A stretch of 50,002 nt of DNA from Prochlorococcus sp. AG-363-N16 (GTDB taxonomy: Bacteria > Cyanobacteriota > Cyanobacteriia > PCC-6307 > Cyanobiaceae): assembly GCA_003280135.1 (NCBI GenBank), contig QCFW01000008.1:1-50002 (forward strand), in the 5' to 3' direction. This document shows positions 9,594 to 18,244 of the stretch, piece after piece. The number at the start of each line of letters is the position of its first letter. The stretch's first letter is position 1. Position numbers and translations under genes: made by a program. Under the pieces are notes generated by a model. That model was not told the origin of the DNA. It saw nothing but the letters and a program-made list of their open reading frames with translations, and ran no database searches.

Positions 9594-9949
9594 AATAATT
9601 TGACTAAATCTAAATTAGTTAGTGATAAATCACTTAGCAAATAAAGTCCAATTAATAACATAGAGAATCCCGCTAGATTGTTTAATAAATTATCTGAAAT
9701 TCTTTGAGATAACCAGGATCCAAGAATTACCCCTATAAGACTAGTACAAATTAATGCTGTAGCAGCTCCGATAAATACCAATATAGGTTTTCCAGAGCCT
9801 GCAGATAATAGTAACGTAGCAATCTGTGTTTTATCTCCTAATTCAGCAATGAATACGGTTAGAAATGTAGATATGAATGTCTTTGCAAATGTTTCTGAGG
9901 ACATTTGTGTCTGATTTATGCTATTAATATTAGAATTTGAATTAACCAT
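9590..9949 (-). CDS. GDT1/TMEM165 family half-transporter, first subunit
   Basis: A 119-residue membrane protein with a 25-residue polar N-terminus followed by three helices. It carries the same signature, ELGDKTQIATLLLSAGSGKP, at about residue 36. It is the sister of the next gene, with which it overlaps by 4 bp; together they rebuild the two-repeat transporter known from cyanobacteria and plastids. Mn2+ handling is the likely role by family. The start overlaps the stop of the YkgJ-type gene by one base. Confidence 0.88.
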   Translation of the reverse strand: MVNSNSNINSINQTQMSSETFAKTFISTFLTVFIAELGDKTQIATLLLSAGSGKPILVFIGAATALICTSLIGVILGSWLSQRISDNLLNNLAGFSMLLIGLYLLSDLSLTNLDLVKLL

Positions 9950-10314
9950 TATTTATTAATAAGTATCTGTCTATTAAACCTTTTAAGAACATTACTTTTA
10001 CCTCCATAAATCGATCTTATGTGTTGTCGACAATATTTAATTGCCTCATTTTCAAAATTGGAATTTTCATACTTGAATATTGCTAAAAGATTTTCAACTC
10101 TACAAAAGTTAGGTCTTTGAGAGTAAATTTTACATATTTTTCTAGACTTATCATAATGAATACACCACCCATCTTCCCCAACTAGTTTAAAATATTCCTT
10201 TTGTTGCAAATCTGTTAATACTGAAAGTGCTTCAGGCCTCTCTTCAGGATCTAATCTGCAGCAAGAGCCACAATTACTAATACAACTCCACTTTGTCTTT
10301 TTTATGAATTTCAT
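9949..10314 (-). CDS. YkgJ-type cysteine cluster protein
   Basis: A 121-residue protein with the zinc- or iron-chelating cysteine pattern of the YkgJ/CxxCxxCC family: C11, C15, C18 and C19 at the N-terminus, then C51, C61, C71 and C95. The segment ICKIYSQRPNFCR is typical. Members probably bind a metal or an Fe-S cluster; no reaction is assigned. It is the first gene of a tight minus-strand run with the two GDT1 halves, which may hint at a metal-related role, but that is inference. Confidence 0.85.
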   Translation of the reverse strand: MKFIKKTKWSCISNCGSCCRLDPEERPEALSVLTDLQQKEYFKLVGEDGWCIHYDKSRKICKIYSQRPNFCRVENLLAIFKYENSNFENEAIKYCRQHIRSIYGGKSNVLKRFNRQILINK

Positions 10315-10401
10315 TAGGTTTGCGCCATACCACTGCTATCACAGCGATTTCAGCAAATTACAAATAATTTAGGTTCCTTTAGTTTAGCTTATTAGGTGTA
10401 A

Positions 10402-10407
10402 TATAAT
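10402..10407 (+). promoter_or_regulatory. Possible -10 box for psb30
   Basis: A TATAAT hexamer lies 30 bases before the psb30 ATG, which would place transcription start about 24 bases upstream of the gene. No clear -35 element was recognised, which is common for this genus. In such AT-rich DNA this match alone is weak evidence. Confidence 0.35.
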
Positions 10408-10436
10408 TATACGTAGAAAACACTCTAAAAATCATC

Positions 10437-10520
10437 ATGGGAAATTTGTTGCCTCTAGTAGCAGTAGCCTTATCAGGGCCAGCGATAATTGCACTAATCT
10501 TCTATAGAAGAGGAGCGTAA
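10437..10520 (+). CDS. psb30: Photosystem II protein Psb30/Ycf12
   Basis: A 27-residue single-helix protein. After MGNLLPLVAVA it reads LSGPAIIALIFYRRGA, matching the SGP...I..LL..RRG pattern of Psb30/Ycf12, a peripheral photosystem II subunit close to cytochrome b559 and PsbJ/PsbK. It is slightly shorter than the usual 30-odd residues. It stands alone, divergent from the YkgJ-type gene and followed by about 325 bp without an obvious gene. Confidence 0.82.
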   Translation: MGNLLPLVAVALSGPAIIALIFYRRGA

Positions 10521-10845
10521 CACTATCCTCACTTAATTAAGGATACTTAATCTTCCCTCTGTACTAATAATTAGGGGTTAAATATATTTATTAGATCTAG
10601 CTTTCTAAATATTTTGTCCTATTAATTTTTTCTACAGTTAATTTTTATTTTTAATCGATTTAAATAAGGACAGCTCTCCTTATATATCTATTTATATATT
10701 ACTAATATTCTATTGAAAGATTCTTTTTTATTATCCCTTAAACACTAATAAACAAAAAATTCTAATATTAATTACTTTTTTTTGCGATAACGAATTAGAT
10801 TAAATATAAAAGGCTATATAAATAAAGAACTAATATTTCTTGTCT
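10521..10845. other. Intergenic region without recognised gene
   Basis: About 325 bp of very AT-rich DNA between psb30 and the HAD gene. The only structure I noted is a weak inverted repeat, TATCCT...AGGATA with a 10-base loop, directly after the psb30 stop (about 10524-10545), which could help end the psb30 transcript but lacks a strong T run. No tRNA or open frame with a convincing protein was seen. Confidence 0.5.
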
Positions 10846-11589
10846 ATGAATAAAATAAAGACTGTTTTTTGGGATTTAGATGGAACAATTGCAGATACTG
10901 AACTATTAGGCCATAGGATTGCTTTTAATAAGTCTTTTGAACAATTCAACTTAGATTGGTGCTGGGATCTAAAAACTTATATTCGACTATTATCATATGC
11001 TGGAGGTAAAAACAGAATCAAACAATATTCCCAAGAATTAGGACTTAATATTGGAGACCAAATGTGCGCTGCCATCCATCAAAAAAAACAGGAGAATTAT
11101 TTAAATATAATTTCTAATGGAGTATTAAAACCCAGGATAGGAGTCTCTCGCCTAATCAATGAATTCAAGTCACATAATATTAATCAATGGATTGTAACCA
11201 CTAGTTCTAAGAAGACAACTTTGAAGCTGATTGATTCACTATTTAATAATTCAAATAACATCATCAATGGATTAATCACTTCAGACGACGTTATTTCTTT
11301 AAAACCATCACCAGAAGCTTATATAAAGGCTATGGAATTAAGTAAGACTTCATATAAAGAATCCATTGCTATTGAAGATTCAACTATTGGCTTTAAATCA
11401 GCAAAGGAAGCGAATCTTAAATGCATCATCACACTTTCACCTTGGATGAAATACATTCCCAAGGAATTTGAAAATGCTGATTTAGTTGTTGATCATTTAG
11501 GAGACTCTTTATTGCCTTCTAAGGTTTTTAAAGGTATTTTAAATAAAAGTATGGTTGATCTTAACTTGCTTAATTCATTACTCAAGTAG
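10846..11589 (+). CDS. HAD-family hydrolase, CbbY/phosphoglucomutase-like
   Basis: A 247-residue haloacid dehalogenase superfamily phosphatase or mutase. Motif I is FWDLDGTIADTE (nucleophile and acid Asp), motif II includes TTSSKK, motif III lysine is in SLKPSPEAY, and motif IV is AIEDSTIGFKSAKEA. The helical cap lies between motifs I and II, as in CbbY/GPH/beta-phosphoglucomutase proteins. I chose the ATG at 10846 over a TTG two codons upstream. The substrate cannot be told from sequence. Confidence 0.88.
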   Translation: MNKIKTVFWDLDGTIADTELLGHRIAFNKSFEQFNLDWCWDLKTYIRLLSYAGGKNRIKQYSQELGLNIGDQMCAAIHQKKQENYLNIISNGVLKPRIGVSRLINEFKSHNINQWIVTTSSKKTTLKLIDSLFNNSNNIINGLITSDDVISLKPSPEAYIKAMELSKTSYKESIAIEDSTIGFKSAKEANLKCIITLSPWMKYIPKEFENADLVVDHLGDSLLPSKVFKGILNKSMVDLNLLNSLLK

Positions 11590-11596
11590 TTTATTA

Positions 11597-11932
11597 ATGA
11601 GTATTTATTCTACTAACTATTCTCGATTTATATCTAAATTATTACAGAGTTTTTTTCCTTATTTTTCAGGCTCATGGAGAAATAGGTCTATTTCATTGCT
11701 TAGTCTTTTGATTGGTTTTTATATAGCCTCGTCTTTTTTAGCCTCTCTATTGTCAGACACAACTGGTAGAATTTTCATTGTCTTCTTAATTGTATTGATA
11801 ATTGAGTTTTTAATAAGAATCAGAACTTTAGTATCTAATTCAAGCTCTTCAACATTTTTTATTTCCCTAGATAATCTTAGAATAGGTATAACTTATGCAG
11901 TAGTCTTAGAAGCTTTTAAGCTTGGATCTTAA
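11597..11932 (+). CDS. ycf20: Ycf20 family membrane protein (DUF565)
   Basis: A 111-residue protein with two hydrophobic helices (about 33-50 and 57-75) and the characteristic end ITYAVVLEAFKLGS, matching the Ycf20/DUF565 family's Y...L(D/E)AFKLGS terminus. Ycf20 homologues are linked to thylakoid photoprotection in algae and plants, but the mechanism is not established. The ATG at 11597 is 8 bases after the HAD gene stop; a longer frame from 11555 would overlap that gene and is not needed. Confidence 0.85.
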   Translation: MSIYSTNYSRFISKLLQSFFPYFSGSWRNRSISLLSLLIGFYIASSFLASLLSDTTGRIFIVFLIVLIIEFLIRIRTLVSNSSSSTFFISLDNLRIGITYAVVLEAFKLGS

Positions 11933-11942
11933 CTCTTATAAT

Positions 11943-12119
11943 CTAATCCTCTTCTTCTTCAGTTTCATCCATTGGATAAACAAAACCTTGGGCTCTACCA
12001 GTTAGAACTGATTTGCCTAGTGAAAGAGCTTTTTGTGCTGCGATACCAGCTTTGGCCTTCCAAACTGCATGTCTTTGATTCCTTTTGCCTTTTGAGGTTT
12101 TCTTTTTAGGTACTGCCAT
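11943..12119 (-). CDS. rpmF: 50S ribosomal protein L32
   Basis: A 58-residue protein starting [20 protein letters not shown], the standard L32 opening, with the basic first half and the acidic DETEEEED tail common in picocyanobacteria. The bacterial zinc-cysteine pairs found in some L32 forms are absent, as usual for this group. The stop is 10 bp from the convergent ycf20 stop, and the gene is divergent from the FtsH-like gene. Confidence 0.95.
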   Translation of the reverse strand: MAVPKKKTSKGKRNQRHAVWKAKAGIAAQKALSLGKSVLTGRAQGFVYPMDETEEEED

Positions 12120-12304
12120 TTTTTATAAGACTAGCTATTAACTATATAATCCTGTGTAAATAGCCCATTAGTCAAATCCAAATTATCTTTGTAATGGTCT
12201 ACAAACAACTATGGACTTAATTACTTTTATTCAATAGCTTTTGTTCTGTCAAAAATTTCTATTACCCTTTTTCCCTTTAGCAATTTTCTTATACCTATAG
12301 TTCT

Positions 12305-14023
12305 ATGTCCAGTTACAGCAACCTAATAAAGGACATATCCTCAGGGCAAATTGACTCATTAGTTCTATTTCCTACTCGTAGAGAGGTAAAGGCTACTTAT
12401 AAGGATGGAACCACCTCAATAATTCCTATTTTTCCAAATGACCAGACAATTCTCAGAAAAGCCCAGGAATCTGATACTCCTCTCACTGTCAATTATTTGA
12501 AATTTGAAACTGCATCTGCATCAATATTTGCCAATTTTGGATTTCTTTTCATATTAATTTTTGGAATGTTGTTTTTTATAAGAAAATCAGTTGACTTAGC
12601 AAATAAGTCTTTTAATTTTTTTAATAAACAAAATAAACTACAAGATATAGATAAGTTAACTACTACTTTTGAAGATATAGCAGGCCTGAATGAAGCGGTA
12701 GAAGAAATAAAGGAAATAGTAACTTTTTTAACTCAGCCAGAACTTTTTGAAAAGTTAGGGGCAAGAATTCCAAAAGGATTTTTATTGGCAGGCCCTCCAG
12801 GCACAGGCAAAACCTTATTATCAAGAGCAATTGCAGGAGAAGCTGGAGTCCCTTTTTACTCACTATCTGCTTCTGAGTTTGTAGAATTATTTATTGGTGT
12901 TGGTGCTAGTAGAGTTCGTTCTATCTTTAATGAAGCTAAAAAGAATTCACCTTCAATAATTTTTATAGATGAAATAGATGCAATCGGTAGGCAAAGAGGA
13001 GCGGGTGTAGGAGGAGGAAATGACGAAAGAGAACAGACTTTAAATCAACTTCTTACAGAAATTGATGGATTTTCAGATAATTCTGGGGTAGTAGTAATAG
13101 CGGCTACAAACAGAGCTGATATTTTAGATTCAGCTTTAACTCGACCAGGACGTTTTGATCGGACAATAGATGTTACTTTGCCAGACAGGAAGGGCAGATT
13201 AGATATTTTAAGTATCCATGCTCGACATAAACCACTTGCAGATGAGGTTTCCTTAAATGAATGGGCTATACGAACACCTGGTTTTTCAGGAGCTGATTTG
13301 AATAATCTGCTAAACGAAGCCGCAATAATAACAGCAAGGAACAATAAAAAACTTATTGGCAATGCAGAAATAGATCATTCACTGGATAGATTGACTCTTG
13401 GCTTAACTAGACCAGGTATATCTATCTCAAGCAAAAATAGAGTCATTGCTTATCATCAGATTGGTAAAGCATTGGTTTCATTAAATCTTCCTAATATTGA
13501 AAAAATAGATAAGATAACTATTCTTCCTACATCCAATAAGATTGAGGGTAATACACGCTTTGTTAGCAATGAAGAGGATCTCGACAGTGGATTGATTACT
13601 AAAAGCTATTTATCTTCAAGGCTAATACGAGCATTGGGTGGTAGGGCGGCAGAAATATTGATTTTTGGAATCAATGAAATTACTCAAATCTCCTCAAATG
13701 ATCTTACTGAAGCTACTTATATTGCTCGCGAAATGATTACACGTTATGGTTTCTCTGATCTAGGATTGATCACTAGTGACTTAAATGAAAGCTCAGTATT
13801 TCTTGGTAGAAGCCTGCTATCTAAAAATAAATCTAGAGCTGAAAAAACCTATCGTGAGATAGATGTTAAGGTTATAAGTTTACTTAAGAATGCATTACAA
13901 GAAGCAATTAATATACTTAATCCATTAACTTTTAAGATAGACAAGATTGCAGATATCTTAATAGATGAGGAAACATTGACATTAAATCGGTTCATAGAAA
14001 TTTTAGAATCTAAAAACAATTAA
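12305..14023 (+). CDS. FtsH-like AAA protein lacking the zinc-protease motif
   Basis: A 572-residue FtsH-family protein. It has a partial FtsH extracellular domain (1-72), one membrane helix (about 74-92), and an intact AAA module: Walker A GPPGTGKT (163-170), Walker B IIFIDEID (218-225) and the second region of homology [19 protein letters not shown] (268-286). The protease signature HExxH is replaced by HQIGK (384-388), so both the catalytic Glu and the second zinc His are missing. The usual first N-terminal membrane helix is absent, and an in-frame stop lies nine codons before the ATG. It resembles in logic the plastid FtsHi proteins, which are proteolytically inactive. Probable role: ATP-driven unfoldase or partner of active FtsH in the thylakoid; this is inference. 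Confidence 0.9.
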   Translation: MSSYSNLIKDISSGQIDSLVLFPTRREVKATYKDGTTSIIPIFPNDQTILRKAQESDTPLTVNYLKFETASASIFANFGFLFILIFGMLFFIRKSVDLANKSFNFFNKQNKLQDIDKLTTTFEDIAGLNEAVEEIKEIVTFLTQPELFEKLGARIPKGFLLAGPPGTGKTLLSRAIAGEAGVPFYSLSASEFVELFIGVGASRVRSIFNEAKKNSPSIIFIDEIDAIGRQRGAGVGGGNDEREQTLNQLLTEIDGFSDNSGVVVIAATNRADILDSALTRPGRFDRTIDVTLPDRKGRLDILSIHARHKPLADEVSLNEWAIRTPGFSGADLNNLLNEAAIITARNNKKLIGNAEIDHSLDRLTLGLTRPGISISSKNRVIAYHQIGKALVSLNLPNIEKIDKITILPTSNKIEGNTRFVSNEEDLDSGLITKSYLSSRLIRALGGRAAEILIFGINEITQISSNDLTEATYIAREMITRYGFSDLGLITSDLNESSVFLGRSLLSKNKSRAEKTYREIDVKVISLLKNALQEAINILNPLTFKIDKIADILIDEETLTLNRFIEILESKNN

Positions 14024-14061
14024 TCATATCTATTTCACTCATAATAGATTAGGTACTAACA

Positions 14062-14850
14062 ATGTATACTAAATCAACAAATCTAACTAATATTAGTTAT
14101 ATTATAATTTCTTTTTTAATAGGAGTTAGTCTACAGCAACTATGTATTTTCTCTTCAGATACTATATATTCCTCAGGTAAATATTTTAATGTTTACAGTA
14201 TATCAGCATTAACTGTCTCTATTTATACATTACATTTACTAAATACTTGGTCTACTGATTGGCTTAATCTTCTTAATGATAAAACTAAAAAAGATAGTTT
14301 AGTTATCTTTAAAGGAAGAAAAGCAACCTTTATATTTTTAACATTATTACTATTCTATTATGTTGCTAATTTCTTAGTTTATAATTCTTTCACTAATTTT
14401 CTATTATCAAATCATACATCAACCCATTACCTTGATTTTGAGAATTCTATCTTTAGCGATAGTCTAGGCTTAAATATATTATTAATCGCATTATTCTTTG
14501 TAATTACATTTGTATCAAGGATTGCCAGATTAAACTATATGTTAATATGCTTTTTATTTGTGGCAACATATTATAAATCATTTATTGCTTATAAAGAAAC
14601 CTATTCGATATCAGATAACTTTGAAAATACACATAATTCTATTCTAATTAGTTTTTCAATTTTCTTTCTTTTAACATTATATATTTTCTTGAAATCTATC
14701 ATAGAGTTTCTAATTAAAGAAAATTGTTTTTCTGATTGGAAAATAATAAGACTTGATATAAAGTATTTAACTCATATCAAAGTCTTATTAGTTTTTATGC
14801 TTTCTAAGTTAGCTCTATTTTTAGGAATATATACTAGCTTCTTAAACTAA
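14062..14850 (+). CDS. Polytopic membrane protein of unknown function
   Basis: A 262-residue protein that I do not recognise. About six to seven hydrophobic segments can be seen, near residues 10-30, 45-63, 88-108, 135-152, 158-172, 192-212 and 240-260. No signature motif, cysteine cluster or transporter repeat stands out. It begins 38 bp after the FtsH-like gene on the same strand, so the two may be cotranscribed and could act together at the membrane. Base composition is even more AT-rich than the neighbours, consistent with weak constraint. Confidence 0.75.
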   Translation: MYTKSTNLTNISYIIISFLIGVSLQQLCIFSSDTIYSSGKYFNVYSISALTVSIYTLHLLNTWSTDWLNLLNDKTKKDSLVIFKGRKATFIFLTLLLFYYVANFLVYNSFTNFLLSNHTSTHYLDFENSIFSDSLGLNILLIALFFVITFVSRIARLNYMLICFLFVATYYKSFIAYKETYSISDNFENTHNSILISFSIFFLLTLYIFLKSIIEFLIKENCFSDWKIIRLDIKYLTHIKVLLVFMLSKLALFLGIYTSFLN

Positions 14851-14857
14851 ACTAAAT

Positions 14858-15457
14858 TTATAAACTTGAAAAATATTCTTTACTGCCTTCTGGATCAGGT
14901 TTCATTGTTTTTTCACCTGGAGTCCAGTTGGCTGGACAAACTTCATCAGGATTAGACTGAACATATTGGAATGCTTGAAGAACCCTTAGCGTTTCATCTA
15001 CATTTCTGCCCACTGGTAGATTATTGATTGTCGCATGCATGATTGTTCCCTCTGGATCAATTATAAAGAGGCCTCTAAGGGCAACACCTTCTTCTTGATC
15101 AAGAACATTATATGCTGTTGAAATTTCTTTTTTTAAATCTGCCACTAATGGATAATCTATGTCTCCTAAACCTCCTTGATTCCTAGGTGTTTGAATCCAT
15201 GCTAAGTGACTGAATTGGCTGTCAACAGAAACCCCTAGAACTTCGGTGTTTTTGCTAGAAAAATCTGAATATCTATCACTAAAAGCTGTTATTTCAGTAG
15301 GGCAAACAAAAGTAAAGTCCAGTGGATAAAAGAAAAGGACTACATACTTACCTCTATACTTGGAAAGAGTAATTTCTTGAAATTCTTGATCAATCACTGC
15401 AGTTGCAGTGAAGTCAGGTGCTTTTTGACCAACACGAAGACAACCGTTGTCTGACAT
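14858..15457 (-). CDS. Typical 2-Cys peroxiredoxin
   Basis: A 199-residue thioredoxin-dependent peroxidase that reduces H2O2 and alkyl hydroperoxides. The peroxidatic cysteine is C52 in [14 protein letters not shown], and the resolving cysteine is C174 in [11 protein letters not shown]. Both the [13 protein letters not shown] segment and the C-terminal YF motif (KEYFSSL), linked in eukaryotic-like enzymes to sensitivity to overoxidation, are present. The stop is 8 bp from the convergent membrane-protein stop. The length is normal. Confidence 0.96.
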   Translation of the reverse strand: MSDNGCLRVGQKAPDFTATAVIDQEFQEITLSKYRGKYVVLFFYPLDFTFVCPTEITAFSDRYSDFSSKNTEVLGVSVDSQFSHLAWIQTPRNQGGLGDIDYPLVADLKKEISTAYNVLDQEEGVALRGLFIIDPEGTIMHATINNLPVGRNVDETLRVLQAFQYVQSNPDEVCPANWTPGEKTMKPDPEGSKEYFSSL

Positions 15458-15585
15458 TTCTTTTAAATTTTATTGAGGTTAGGAATTGGTCATGATTTTG
15501 CAAGTGGTTTGCTGACTTGCAAAAATTATAATGACCAAAGAAACTATATTATATAATATAATAGCAAAAGTTTAAAGTATCAGAT

Positions 15586-15846
15586 ATGAAAAAGTCATTT
15601 TGGGATAATTCTCTTTTCAAAAAGTATAGCTCTATTTCCCACAACCGCTTATTAACTCAATTGTTGTCTGAATTAAAATCATACCCAATTATACGAACTA
15701 TCAGAAATGATAATTCACTTGATAATGAGAAGCAGAAACCTAAAAATAAACAATCTCATCAAGCTTTAACAAGCAAAGCTATTAACGAAGATGATACTAA
15801 TTCCGATCCAAGTATAAAAATATATAGTAATCTTGAAACAATATAA
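15586..15846 (+). CDS. Small hypothetical protein
   Basis: An 86-residue basic protein that I cannot name. The first half (FWDNSLFKKYSSISHNRLL and a following LLSELKSYPI helix) looks structured; the second half is polar and low in complexity. Two overlapping TATAAT hexamers at 15552-15562 precede the start by about 25 bases and could serve as -10 boxes. It is followed after about 110 bp by tRNA-Met on the opposite strand. The function is unknown. Confidence 0.6.
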   Translation: MKKSFWDNSLFKKYSSISHNRLLTQLLSELKSYPIIRTIRNDNSLDNEKQKPKNKQSHQALTSKAINEDDTNSDPSIKIYSNLETI

Positions 15847-15955
15847 TTATTGTTTTTATATAAAAATTCTATCTATACTTATAAAATAATAATTAATTAT
15901 TTTCTTGGTTTTAGAGAATTAATAGATTTTGTCTAATCATTACTAAATTAACTAA

Positions 15956-16030
15956 TGTCAGTGGAGAGACTTGAACTCTCGACCTCAGCGTTATGAATGC
16001 TGTGCTCTAACCGGCTGAGCTACACTGACA
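15956..16030 (-). tRNA. tRNA-Met (CAU), elongator type
   Basis: Read on the minus strand, a 75-nt cloverleaf can be drawn: 7-bp acceptor stem TGTCAGT/ACTGACA, D arm with AGCTCAGCCGGTTAGAGC, anticodon loop TTCATAA (anticodon CAT), and T arm with GTTCAAGTC. The acceptor stem is fully paired, which argues against the initiator tRNA with its 1-72 mismatch, and the GTTAGAGCACA-TCATAA pattern is like bacterial elongator tRNA-Met. A tRNA-Ile2 with lysidine at position 34 cannot be fully excluded. CCA is not encoded. Confidence 0.93.
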
Positions 16031-16123
16031 ACATAAGCATCATAGTAGATAGACCTATGATTTCCAAGAAATTTATCCGAACATAATTCTTCAATTCATA
16101 ATAAACTTAATATTCTAATGCAA

Positions 16124-16639
16124 TTAATCACTAAATACTTCTAAATTGCTTAAAGCTATGTATGAGGCTATACCACATGCAACAGAAAGATTGAGACTTC
16201 TTATACCCTCAGAATCATATTTATCTAGTTTTTTTAGCATAGGTATCTCAACTATTAAACTACATTCATTTCTTATCTTGTCTGGTAATCCGCTATCCTC
16301 CCTTCCAAATAAGAGAATATCATTGCGCTTAAAACATACATCATCAAGATTAATATTACCATTTTTACTAAAACCAAGTAATCGCGAATTATTAACGGTA
16401 TTTTTAAAGCAATTGTAATTATTATGTACCCTATACGTTAGATATTGCCAATAATCTAAACCTGCTCTTTTTAATTGTTTATCATTTATATCAAATCCAA
16501 AGGGTGCAATTAGGTCCAATGTAAGATCGAAACCAACACATGTCCTACCTATATTTCCAGTATTCTGTGGAATTCTAGGTTCAAATAAAGCTACCCTTAT
16601 ATCATGCCTATTATCGTTATTACTATTCTTATTAATCAT
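16124..16639 (-). CDS. trmL: tRNA (cytidine/uridine-2'-O-)-methyltransferase TrmL
   Basis: A 171-residue SPOUT-class methyltransferase that methylates the ribose at wobble position 34 of tRNA-Leu isoacceptors. The start region VALFEPRIPQNTGNIGRTC, the RAGLDYW segment, LLFGREDSGLP and the late IPM...SLNLSVACGIASYIA knot segment are the standard TrmL motifs. Length is normal. The ATG overlaps the end of cobU by 8 bp, so both are probably translated from one mRNA. Confidence 0.93.
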   Translation of the reverse strand: MINKNSNNDNRHDIRVALFEPRIPQNTGNIGRTCVGFDLTLDLIAPFGFDINDKQLKRAGLDYWQYLTYRVHNNYNCFKNTVNNSRLLGFSKNGNINLDDVCFKRNDILLFGREDSGLPDKIRNECSLIVEIPMLKKLDKYDSEGIRSLNLSVACGIASYIALSNLEVFSD

Positions 16640-17165
16640 AGAGTTTTTTTAAGTTAATACCTTTACCATTAAATACCAAATAACTTTCATTAGCAATGTT
16701 TTCGATTCGTTGAGAAAGTTCACCAAGTCTGTCTATAAATAGATTACTTGTGTAATCTATTGGTAATATACCGAATCCAACTAGCTCATTGACTAATACA
16801 ACAGTTCCTTTATACTTAGTGATAACATTTAGAAATTTAGATACATATTCATTCCAGTCATTTAAGGATAGATTTAGTTTGTTATAAATTAAGCCGCCTA
16901 AGGAGTCTATTATTATCGAAGTATTATTTTTTAAAGAAGATATTTCTATATTAATATCATTGTAGTCTTCAATCGTTTTCCAATTACTTGGTCTTCTAGT
17001 TCTATGTATTCTAATACGATCTGACCAATTACTATCTGATTCATCATTTTTAAATGTAGCTATATATGTGACTTCATTGTGAGTATGTAAAATTTGTTCT
17101 GCATAAAAACTTTTACCACTTCTGCGACCTCCAGATATTAAAAATATTTTGCTATGATTGTTCAT
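16632..17165 (-). CDS. cobU: Adenosylcobinamide kinase/guanylyltransferase
   Basis: CobU/CobP phosphorylates adenosylcobinamide and transfers GMP to it in late cobalamin synthesis. The P-loop is GGRRSGKS at residues 12-19; the family segment RIRIHRTRRPSNWKTIE contains the guanylylated His region, and VLVNELVGFGILP is the equivalent of the conserved NEVGxGIVP motif. At 177 residues it is complete. It sits between a small secreted or anchored protein and trmL. It links to cobN and metH further along the window as part of a de novo B12 capability. Confidence 0.93.
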   Translation of the reverse strand: MNNHSKIFLISGGRRSGKSFYAEQILHTHNEVTYIATFKNDESDSNWSDRIRIHRTRRPSNWKTIEDYNDINIEISSLKNNTSIIIDSLGGLIYNKLNLSLNDWNEYVSKFLNVITKYKGTVVLVNELVGFGILPIDYTSNLFIDRLGELSQRIENIANESYLVFNGKGINLKKLYD

Positions 17166-17175
17166 ATAAGAGGGT

Positions 17176-17487
17176 TTATTTAGAAAAATATACCCATGCT
17201 GCTATAGGTGCTGCTATCGCTAAAATTATTATTGCACCTACTAGGAATATAGCTTGAAATTTATTCATATCTTGATTCCTCATAATATTAAAGTTAGGAT
17301 CCACTACTGGATTTTTAAGAGATGTTTTTTCCTTGGCTTCGTACTTTAATTCTGCTATTAAAGTCCTATTGTTAAGGTATAACGTGTCAAAATTTGATTG
17401 AGCCTGAACCTTGACTGGATTTATAAATATTAGGAGAGATAATATAAGCGTCGAGAATAAAGTAATTAAAATCCTTGAAATAGTCAT
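17176..17487 (-). CDS. Small secreted/membrane hypothetical protein
   Basis: A 103-residue protein with a likely signal peptide (hydrophobic residues 6-23, then NPVKVQAQSNF with a plausible cleavage after AQA) and a C-terminal membrane helix (about 80-100). The middle is polar and charged. No family was recognised. It lies 10 bp upstream of cobU on the same strand, which by itself does not show a cobalamin role. Topology suggests a lumenal or periplasmic domain anchored at the C-terminus. Confidence 0.68.
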   Translation of the reverse strand: MTISRILITLFSTLILSLLIFINPVKVQAQSNFDTLYLNNRTLIAELKYEAKEKTSLKNPVVDPNFNIMRNQDMNKFQAIFLVGAIIILAIAAPIAAWVYFSK

Positions 17488-17627
17488 TTTAGTTGAATAT
17501 ATCTTATTTCTATGATCGCATTTTATCTCATATTTGTCTAGTATTATTGTAAAAGTGAATTCATTTATAGCTACTATTCACATACTTATTTAAATCTACT
17601 ATAATTTAATGTAATTAAAATGAACAG

Positions 17628-18233
17628 ATGAAAAGATCTATTGTTTTGGCATTGGGGATTATATTTTTATTATTAACCATTTTTAATTCTTATACAAATG
17701 ATCTTGTTAACGCTAGTTTTCAACGATCCCTTATTCTTTCATCTGCATCTTCTATCTTAATAATACTTACAGCATTATTCTGGTATCAAATAGATCCTTC
17801 CTTGCCACTTAAGCATTCTTTGGAGGGTAAGGAAGGAATTTTTATTAGTGAAGATATTTCTAATGAATTGAGATTTGAACTAGCTTGGGGTAGTGAAATG
17901 CTCTTAACTACTTCAGCTGCAGCAACCGTTCTTGTTTATATTAATGATCAGACTATTCTTAAAAGAGGCCTTATTTCTCAAGATCAATTCAAGCCATTGG
18001 ATATCAGTAAACGCGCATTAAAATCTGAAAAATTGATATCTTTGGTAAATACAAAATTTTACCCAGGCAAGCAAGAATTTGACTCAATTGTAAATAACTT
18101 ACCATCAGTTATTGTATCACCAATACATAACAAAGGGTTAGTTATAGTAGGAGGATGGACAGAAAGATGTTTTACATTATCTGATGAAAGATGGATAAGA
18201 GGATGGTCCAAGAAACTTTCTAGCTATATTTAA
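17628..18233 (+). CDS. Cofactor assembly of complex C subunit B (CCB2/CCB4-like)
   Basis: A 201-residue protein with two N-terminal helices (about 4-22 and 33-53) and a soluble domain. In algae and plants CCB2 and CCB4 take part in covalent attachment of heme ci to cytochrome b6 of the b6f complex. Family hallmarks I recognise include ILTALFWYQIDP, FELAWGSEMLLTTSAAATVLVY and VVGGWTERCFTLSDERWI. It is divergent from the small secreted gene and converges on ribBA with an 11-bp gap. Assignment is from remembered motifs. Confidence 0.8.
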   Translation: MKRSIVLALGIIFLLLTIFNSYTNDLVNASFQRSLILSSASSILIILTALFWYQIDPSLPLKHSLEGKEGIFISEDISNELRFELAWGSEMLLTTSAAATVLVYINDQTILKRGLISQDQFKPLDISKRALKSEKLISLVNTKFYPGKQEFDSIVNNLPSVIVSPIHNKGLVIVGGWTERCFTLSDERWIRGWSKKLSSYI

Positions 18234-18244
18234 TATTTAAATCT

